From NCBI GenBank assembly GCA_002633005.1, contig NMRA01000007.1, positions 1,437,917 to 1,501,916 on the forward strand: 64,000 nt of DNA. Reading direction: 5' to 3'. Below, in pieces: positions 39,101 through 49,800 of the stretch. Every line of letters begins with the position of its first letter. The first letter of the stretch is position 1. Origin of the DNA: Phoronis australis (Eukaryota; Phoronida; Phoronidae). The position numbers were made by a program, and so were the translations under genes. The notes beneath the pieces were generated by a model. The model was given only the letters and a program-made list of their open reading frames with translations. It ran no database searches and was not told the DNA's origin.

Positions 39101-40798
39101 ACTGTGAGGAGAAATTGAGAAAAACTAAACCTAAATGAGAGTATTATTACTGTAAAGTTATTAATGGAAATTAAAATTAAAACTAATGAAGTCGTAAGTC
39201 TATAATGAAATGTGGGAAATAGACAGGGACACGTTAACAGGTACACAGTCAGATAATTCCTCAAAAAATTCTTTAGTTTGGGACACAATATGCGAGAAAA
39301 GTATAATTTCATTTTGTTAAATTTCACAATAGAAATAACCTTTCAAGAAATATTAGTAAAAATTTTCAGTACGCCTTTTGCACACACTTCTTTACGAATT
39401 AGTGCATTTTCAGCACTTGACACAGGTGAAAATGTCTGCTCGAAAATACGAGTGATGGCGTACTTGCAACTCGTAAAATGTGGAGACAAAAAAACCTTTG
39501 AACGTCTGCTTGGTACCCGTACGAGTGATACAAGTGAGCCAAAATTTCTACTTGCATTTTACTTTTTCCACGAGTCTCGTATTTTCCGAGCGTTTACTAG
39601 CCCTGATTTTTAATCTGGAGCCCCAGGAAAGCCGGTATGTCACCATATCAAAAGTTGCCGGCTGCAATTCCTCATATGCCCAAGGCTGATTTATTTTTTA
39701 AAGCCAGTAAGGGTTGATTAAGCGTAATCTCATCTGCTCGTAACAGAGGTAAACAACTCAGGCCTAATGTAAACAAGCTTTAAACCTAAAATTTCAAGAA
39801 ATTAACCTTCAAAATGTTTTCAGCAAGAAAAATTAACACAGCAGTATTCGATTTTTAAAAATCAGGGAATTATTGACTGAAATCTTTAAATTGCATTTGA
39901 AAAATTTTGATTGGCTGACTGCCGATTATACGCCCACTTAATTATTTCAGGGGTCTCCACGTACAATAAACAGCTTCAATAGACGGAAGAGTTTAGGGTG
40001 GGGGTAACGGCTGTAACTGCAGAAAATCCCATCATGCTTTGCTTTGGCTTTTTTGCATGGTTTGTAGAGTATGGCTTTCACAAAACAACATCAATAAAAT
40101 TTTGAGCATTTGTAGTAATGCAATGAGCCTTTGAAAAATAGAAAATGTTTATTTTAGTTATGAATGTCCCATATTAAAGAGTTTTCGCACATTTTGGGAA
40201 AACCTACCTATTCCAAGCAGCTGTGCCAGGACACACTTGGAATGGAACACTGAAAAGTAAAAAAAAATATCATTAGAAAAGAAAGTATCAAATATTTGAG
40301 ATCAATAGTTACACAACCTACCATATTCAAAGCATCATATCACAGAACATTTTAATGATGAAATGCTAAGACATGTTTTATTGGTCAAAAAGGTTGTCAT
40401 TTGCTTTACATAGAAACAAACAATGCACAATTACCCATTCTCAGCATAACTTTTGCAGTATTTCTCGAAGTCATAATCGGCCTGAAAAGAAAAACATCAA
40501 CTCGGTCACAACTCCAGATTCATAAAACAACCAACCATTCTGATAACTGTTTTGCACTTTCTATTAACGTTTCCATAAATTTTTTACTCTATAAAAAGAG
40601 TATACCACTTCATAGAAAACTGACAAGAACTTTGAAAAGAATAACAAAAAGTCATGGTATCACAAATTTTGCACAAAATGGAGGGGTCCTGACCAACTAT
40701 TTTAATTTTATGCTATTTCCTGCTATTGTTCTCATAGTTCTTTGGTATTAAAGAGACGGTGGTTTTCAAAGATCAACATCCAAGCAAAATCACGCACG

Positions 40799-40834
<36 letters not shown>

Positions 40835-43800
40835 CTCTACGGTTGCAGTCAAACACTCTACTGGCAGAGATAACCCTCATTTAATAAATTTCAGAATATC
40901 TTAAGCATATTCAACTGGTAAAGTCACAGGCCTTCATTTCAACAAATGACTGGCAGCCAATGGAGAGCGTTGGTTATTTACAAAGTCATAAAAAGACAAT
41001 TGCGGGATTTTGTTGTTTTCACTGCAGTTAAAGCTAACAAAAAATCATTCCGATTTCAAGAACCCAAATACTAAGAAGTAGAATACCTAAACTAACTCAC
41101 TTGAAAACCGTACTCCATGAGAGACATGTTGAGAGGAAGCTGGCGAACAACAGATGAAGAGTCGTCATGGAAAACATAGGCACACAGCTGGAGAGAATGG
41201 TTGGCGGAGAATGGAATGAGGCGATTGGCGTCAGCAGCATCCAAGTAATTCTCCTCTGATGTGTCAAGTATGAAGGTACTCAGACGGGGACCAATGTTGA
41301 TAACGCTAGAAATATGGATGGTATATTACAGTGATTAGTTGAAGGCATTCAGACGGGGGACCTATGTCGATAAAGCTAGAGAGATACAGATGGTATATTG
41401 CAGTGTTTAGGTAAAGATATTCAGACAGGGGACCAATGTTGATAATGCTAGATAGTTAAACATTGTACATTACAATGTGTTTAGTGTGATGTACTCAGAT
41501 GAGGACCAATGTAGATAACGATAGATAACTACACATAATATACTACAACGTGTCTAGTAGGCCATCTCTGTCTCTATGCATATTAGTTTAATTTCTATTA
41601 TACTATTTTCCTGGACAGATTTCCAATATTTTCTTTCATATCAAGATGCTATGGGAGAACAGTGTAATATTGTTCCGTAATAAACAATTGGTTTGAATAA
41701 GTATATTTCTCTACTACTACTACAACAACAACAAAAACTGGTAATCGTTGTTATACAGTGCACCATGCAACAGTAAAATTAAATCTTTCAATATGCAGAC
41801 AGGAGCCCATTACTCCTCTTTAAATGCCCAAGGCACACTCACTTGGAGTCATGAAAGCAACTGATGACATCATGGAATGTGTGATAAAGACTGCCTATGT
41901 CATCATAAGACAAGCCCGGCGCTATGTCCAGGACGGGTATGAGTAAGACGGAGCGTTGGCGGCAAAAGTAGGCCAGTTCAAGAAGCTCACTGAAAGACGA
42001 GATATACGGTCATTTAACGCAGTTTTAACTCCTCCCCCCTTCCATCACAAAAACCAACTTTTGATTTTGACCACTTTCCGTCACGAAATTGGTCTCAAAT
42101 TGTTTCTCAGTCAAATTAGAGGTGAATATTTCATTGCTTGAAAATAATTGACAGTTTGTTATTGCTCGAGACCAGGCTCAACAAGTTGTCTTGTCACGAC
42201 ATGTCATTATAAGCACCGAGCACAGTCTTGAGATACAACTAACTCATGTCAGTTCTTTGTAAACCCAGAAATAACATCTCATCCGGGAAAATGGACAAAA
42301 GAGACTCAATCAAATGTTTTCTTTATAGATGGAACGCGGGTTTACAGCAGATTTAAGTGTCAAGAACTATAACACTACTACAGCTGATTACAATATTACA
42401 AAAACACCAATACCAGTAAAATATTCAAAATGCCTTAAAACACAGAATATTTCCAGTGGAAATAATAAACTAGACAGGCATTCACTGTTCTGGTGTACCA
42501 TAAAATACGCATAAAATGACATGTTTGATTAAATGCCAAGTAACTTATGGTCATGAACTGCTATAACTTTGTTTAATTTTCTTTCGAAGTTTCAAATAAA
42601 AGTTTCAAAATAAGTTTCCTCGATAGCCCAACATCCAGCAACACCAGCAGACATATGGCAAAACAATTCACCCTACATTCGACACCGTATTATTACCGTA
42701 TCATCCCACTACTAGATGACAAACTTAATAAAAAAACAAGTGTGTACAACGAATAACTGTATTCATAACAGAAGTTTTCACGCAGCAAAATACAAAGTTA
42801 GGCCAAAAATCAGCATAATTGGTTCTGATCTGCTTGTTTTGAAAATTGATGTGGTGATGCAGTGTTTTTTTATTAGTTAAAAAGAAAAAGTCATTTTACG
42901 CCAGATGAAATGGGTCATGACCCTTCTCTTGTTTCTTTACGCAATACCACCCAATGCCATCTTTGAGGCGCAGGTTTTAAAATGGGTCTGGCATAGACCG
43001 GAATCCATTATGCTATTTTCTTGGTTTTACCTCTTTGAATAACACAGCTGCCACAATCTGGGATTCTCCTCGTGAACTTTGAACCTTGTGTATAGGTGGA
43101 CTTGGTTAATTTTCATCATACACAGAGTATCCACAAGATCTTTCAGGGCTTCCTAGAAAAAAAAACAATGCACACATTCATTAACACCTAGTAAAAGACA
43201 CAGGAAAATAGAATAGAATAGAATAGAAAAGTAATTTGGATTCTTGAAAGGTATTTTAAATTGGTAATCAGGTATTCAGCATGAGGGTAAATAAAAAACA
43301 TGAGATATGCCAAAGGAAAAATGTATTGTTTGTTAGGTTGACAGAAATTATTAGGCAATTCTTCTTCTTACCAGTTTAGGGATTTGGGCTTGGGAGACAT
43401 TACTTTATTGATGCAAGTCGTTTTATAACTTACCTGCTTAGGAATTCTTCCTTGTGAAACATCTAACAAAACACCGCGACTGCTTAAATTTGGCCAATCA
43501 GAGATCTGCATAGCGAGAAAAATAAACATTTAGTGATTCAGAAAACTTTCACTGCCAGTCTATGTTTACATCTGAAGCCCGGAAAGCATTCCGTAGACTT
43601 AGTTTCTTGCAAGAAAAGCAGGCTCTAGCAAGACATTGCAAAACCACACAGCCAAGTGACCGTTTCAAAAGTATGCTTCTGGGCTTACTAGACTATCCTA
43701 GCAAAATGGCCTCCACGGAAGTGATTGGTCGGCGAGGTTGGAGTGTTGAACTGTGAGATTAAATTCACTGCTTCTGTTCCACAAGATTTTTTGCCACAAG

Positions 43801-46800
43801 TGCACGCTAAGGTCTTGAGGTCTACAGAACAGTTCTGTTATAGCTATACACATGTTATTAAGTTGTTCTTACAATTGATATACTGGACACTCCTCATCAG
43901 ACCCATATTGATAAATGATACTCTAATTGTACTAACCTTACAGGACGATACCATTTGAGTCAAGTTAGTAGGAGGTCTTTAATGCGTCATACACTAAATA
44001 CCAAATCAGATTTTAAACACAGGTGTAACATCACCTTTAAAGAGGTTTTCTAAAACACAAGTTACCCTTCCTAATTGTACAAGTCTTGACTACAGATGGA
44101 ATCGTTTCAGCTGCTAGAATTGATGCAGCAAAATTGATTCAGCTTTAGGGTAGCTTTGACTCGGCTTTTAATGTGTTACTTATTGCAGAACATGACTGGA
44201 ATAGTTAGCTAGAAAGTGTACACAATAATACAGTGCACACAAATTTGACAAAAACTTGAAAAATACTAGTTGCTAAGCATTGGTTTCCCGCTGATGTGGC
44301 TGAAAGCAAGAATTGTCAAAAGCTCTGTCGTTGAACTCGAATTACAGAAAAATTAATGTTGACAGTTGTACCTGTAGCTGAGGTATTCCTTCCAAATGAC
44401 ACAGGTGAAGAAGTTGTGCAAACGTGGCAATGGCGTAGTTGAGTCCTGCAATATCACTTGCCAGGATCTTAACCTATCCAAAGGTAAAGTACAAAAATTA
44501 TTAAACGTAAACAACAAAAGGTGCGCAGTGCTTCTCAATTTATTTGTTTTTTTTGGTCTACAGATGCTCTTGACCTTATATTCAGAGCACCAATATGCTA
44601 AATTTCAAGTCCAAAGGTTTCCATTTCACAACACAAATTATAAACAAATACAACATACACATATTTGGAAAGCAACAACATGTGCATGTGTTTCAAGACA
44701 TGGTATGCCATACGTGCTCAATGAGCGACTGACTCATGAAGCAAATCTAAGTTACGACTATGCGCAGGAGCATTCATGATACGTGAGAAAATTAGGCAAA
44801 AATTGCGTTATCTGTATATTTTATGACTGTTGCTTAATAAATAAAAAATATAAATAAAAAATAATATAACCACACATGCACGTACGCACGCACACACACA
44901 CACACACACACACCTGATTACTGTATACAAACATCTGGTAGCTTTCCCTGGTCTTGAACAACCTACTGTTCACTTGACACAGAATACCACCAGTGTCCTG
45001 TATGCCGAATGTAGTAGATGAGCTCTGAATGGTCAACCTGAAGCCCAGTCTTTGAATGTTGTAATGCTTGATACTCCACGCTGCACAGGCTTCTGACGTG
45101 AGGCCTAGATAACAAAAGAACATTTGTTTGCCGCTAATAAAAATGTAAAGATTGATCCTTATTATGGTAATTCTTTCAAAAATAACTGCATGCAAAAACC
45201 AACAAGGATGAAATTTCTCAAACATGTTATTGCAATTATCAAAATCTCATTGTGATAGACAACTACTAGGTAAAAGTTCAAGCATGTCAACAATGTTGAT
45301 TGAAATGAGAGGTGTGGTAATTACCAATCAGAGTTTAACAGTCTCTTATTAATGTAGACAAGGGTTTTGCAGATACATAGAAATTTTTACAGAGCACAAT
45401 AACAACAAAGTACTAACCTTCTGGTCCGTTGATCACCTTCACAACAATGGTCTGACTGGGCCGGAATGAGGGACCACTATGAATTGTCATCCTCTGCGGT
45501 AATGGCCAGAGTAGGTTAAAGCGATGATCAGAGATAAGCGGTGGACTGATGCTGGAGCCCTCCAGAGTGTCTGCCAGCTACAAGGAGGAATACAGTTGAG
45601 AGCAATTTCCTCTGACAACTGAATTACGGTGCAAGAAAAATATAAATATTGCCAGGATTTACTTTAAAAACGGGAATTAACAGCTGCATTTTGTTGACCA
45701 CTGCTAACTTTTTCAAGCTTCTGCGTAACGCAATGATGTGTGTAACATCCATTCACAGATGAACTATTTTGAAATGTACACATTACTGTAGAATTATTGT
45801 TTATAAAGATTATACTGTGGATTGATTTGCTTTCAAAGAAAGAGAATCCAAACAGAAATAGTACTGTAATATTGTTTTACTGCAAGGAAACTGGGCTTAC
45901 AAGAGAACTATTATAATGATAAATGGCTCAACTCTTTCAAAATACTTTGATACAAAAAATACAAATTATGACAAAGGTATTATTATTAGTAAAGCTCAAA
46001 AACTAAATTTTAATTAATGTACTTCTAGAGAACAGATGCATAAAACTAAGTCAAAAACCAAATAAAACTATAACCTAAATCTTCAACAAGACCAGACCTT
46101 ATGTTCAAAGCAGTGATTTGATTAAGCCACGTTTCATACCTTATTAACAACACCATTGCAACCAGTCCCCCCCTCAGATTCCATAGAAGCTGTACTGGCC
46201 AGCCTCTTAATTTTTTCTTCACTGTCTTGCTCCACACTTGGACCATTCACATCGCTTTGACCATCCACTCCCAGTTTCGACGATGGCTTTGTTAGAGATT
46301 TCAGAATAACGGGCTGGCCTGCAGCCATGTCAAAGGCCGACAATCCAGCATCTTTCCTGGAAAAGTGAGAATTCATATATAAATGTACTACAAGAAAAAT
46401 GTAATCAGTAAAAATAATTATTGTTTCCGTGTCATGACGACTAATTCTGTGAACAGCAAACATGACTGGTGATAACTATTTGGGAGGCAAAATTCTTATT
46501 ACAGATTGGCTTAGCCAAATGATTGTCATTTGGATTCCCTTTCATTCTCGGTCATTAGGGAAGGCTATTCTGATGGTGAATTTGGCTTTTGTTCAGCCAT
46601 CATGACAAGGAATTCTGGGTCATTATGTATGAACAGTTTTGGCTTGAACTGTAGTTACATACTCACCTGGGTTAACGTCCATATTTGGCACAATGCCCGC
46701 CTCTAAAATTTCCAAAATTTCCAATTTTTCATAGGCTTACAACTAACAGCGAATTTAAATGACTAAGACTTCCTTGAAAGTGCCAGTGTCTTCATAAATT

Positions 46801-49800
46801 CCAATCTCAAAAGAAGTTAAGTTCCCAAAACAAACGCAAGTCACTTTCCTTTGAGTAACAAACAATCAAGTTCACTGGCACCACACCAGTCTCTACTGAA
46901 GGAGACATAAAGCTTCTTTTGGCTCATACGCAATCTAATATCACTGCACTTGTGTGCAACATGAAGGTATTCACTCGAGTAAATTGATCATTCAGGTAAA
47001 CACCCATCTCAAGTTTTGAATGCCCATGTTCAGCCAAACAGCCACGCCTTGATCTTTAGTTTTTTGAATTTGAGTGCCCTGGGCGTCAACCGGATTGGTA
47101 TGTTTAATGCTTGATTAAGGAATTCAAACACACTTCATTTCCAAAATTTTGTGAGGAGACAAGAGTATTATTTATAAATGTTTTAAGAAAAAAACAACCT
47201 AAGGGAACCTGCATACCGGTCATAAAATATAGAAATTTCTACTATGCAGCATTCTTTGGTATAGCTAATAATGCTTGACAATCAAAATTGTGACTCCTGT
47301 GTCCGCTGATAAGCAAATGCACTTGCACCTAAAATGAAGAATTCAATCATATTTACGGACACTGAAGAAAAAACATTCCTAAAACGCTCCTCCCATGTTT
47401 CAACTCACCCTGAAGTAGCTTTAACATTTGGGTCTGCATCATTGAGTATGAGCTCTTCAATAATCTCGATGTTCATTCGCTTCACAGCATCATGAAGTGG
47501 GGTGTGGCCACAGTTATTGACAGCATTCACATTGGCCCCACGGTCTGCAAACACAAGATGGCCATGTTTAGACACTAACACACAGAAGAAAACGGAACCA
47601 TTTGATACAGTACCCGCTAGAAATAGTCGAGACAAAATGACCCAGAATTCCCCACCACATCATCCAGGCGGATATCAAATTCACCATCATGGTAGACTTT
47701 CGTCGTGGTTAATAATGAAGGACAGCACTCGAGTGGGTGGCCTAAAACAATTCCCAGGTTTTTTATACGGGCATCATAACAGTTCATTGACCAAAAAAGG
47801 GTAGGACAGCTGTAGCGCCACCCAATTCCCTGAAGATGCCTAAATGTAGGAATGTAGGTGTACCTTCATTCTCTAACTCAATTCCTCCCGCCGACAAATG
47901 AACATACAATGCAAATGACTGCATGGGCTAGTGGCACCAATTTTGCCGATCTTGTCCAACTTTTGCCGAACAATTTTGACTTCTGTCTGTTTACTTCCTC
48001 TAGTAATTCAAACGTGGTAGCAAATGTGCGAAATAAACAGAAAAATGGTGAATCAAACGTATAAATTTTAGAAAACTGTTAGTTGCAAACTATGTGAAGG
48101 CGACACCATTGCATTCCGATAGTTTGGGAGGACATACCAAAAAGGTGACGACTTTAGTGGAAACTGAGATCCCAAAATCTTTGTCCTAATTCACTCAGTA
48201 ATAATACACAAATCCAATCACAGAACACATTACCACAGAGACATTGCACCATGTCCTGGTTGGCATAAGTAGCAGCCCAGTGTAGAGGGGTGTTCTGGCT
48301 GGACGGACTGTCATGGAAGTTGATGTGGACGCCAGCCGCAAGCAACTGACATACACGGCCGACACTAGAATATAAAGTGAATTAGAAATACACAGCTGCT
48401 CACAAAGGGTGAAGACTGATTGATGTGACCGACACAACACAGCTATGGATAGTAGGGTCAATGATTTTCTGTTTCAAATTCAATTCATTTTTCTTGAGTC
48501 CCATTTCACTGTAAAATATTGAATGGGAATACAACGTCACACAATTGGTTTGTTTGGACTTTCTTACATTCCACCAGGCATTCATGTCGCAGCTCTGCTT
48601 GATCAGTAACTTGCTGCAAGCAATGTTCAGTAACTAAAAATAAAAAAATCTTAAAATTTGGGAATCTACTACCGAAATAAGTGAGTTCCATTCAAAACAT
48701 GTAATTCCATGAAAGAAGATGGGATTCCTTGAAGTACGATTTATTGCAGAAAGTCATTGGCTCCAAGATTTCCATAATCACTTGAGATTTCCAAAGCATA
48801 CAAAACACACGCTTGAGGAAGGAAGATAATGGCCAACACATTAGAAACAATTTATACAACATAGTAGTTTTAACACTGGTGACGGGTAAGACTAATTTTC
48901 TCCTTATTTTGTTGAGCGATTCCATTTATTGTGCCACAAACTGAAGCAATCTAACAAGTCATTATGGGCATTTAAATGACGTTTATCCTTCTATTTTCAA
49001 AGACGAGTCTAATAATAGATTGGAGAATTGCAAAAGGATACCTTCCTCATAAAATTTAACCACACTGAGTGTTACAGTGCTCTGTCAGAAGCAACATACT
49101 TGGACTGTGCTGTGCACTGCAGCATTTCCTGGTTGTACACATCCTTGATTTGATCGCTGACCGCCAGGTCCACTGGTGTCAGACCTTCCGAGTTCTGAAC
49201 ACAGGGGTCAGCACCTGCCGCCAGTAGAGCACGGAGACAGTCAGGGTTCTCTAACTGAAACGAAATTGACTTGATTGTAATTTGAACCCACAAAAGATAA
49301 GAAAATTTAAAGGAATAGACCTTTTGCAAGGTTACAAGCAAGTTGGATTTTTGCCCCACTTCCCTTGGTGTCATGATGCTAACAAGTTACTGCACTGAAG
49401 TTTATAAGACCTACTTGTTTTCCACATGGAGCTATAGACTGGACATGCGAGGTTATGCAACATGATAGCGATTTCGTCCCACTTTTGAGCTAAGTTTGCA
49501 GACCCACAAGTCAGGAAGTGGTTTCTATTGAAACAGGCTAGATACAAAGTTTATATGTGCATCACTTTTCTTCAAAAGGCTGGGAACTCACCTTTCGTTC
49601 GATTTAAACCAAATTCAAGGATAAAACTGACCTCAACTTGTTCTTTACACAGATTATATTGTATTGCTGGGGTAGGAAATAACTCTCTGGCACTTCGTTA
49701 TTGCTTGAATCCAGACTCAACAAGTTGGTTTTTCGCAGCAGGCACTGACTTGTTGTTTATTGTTCATACCATTATCATTGCAGCGGGTCAATTTACGCAC

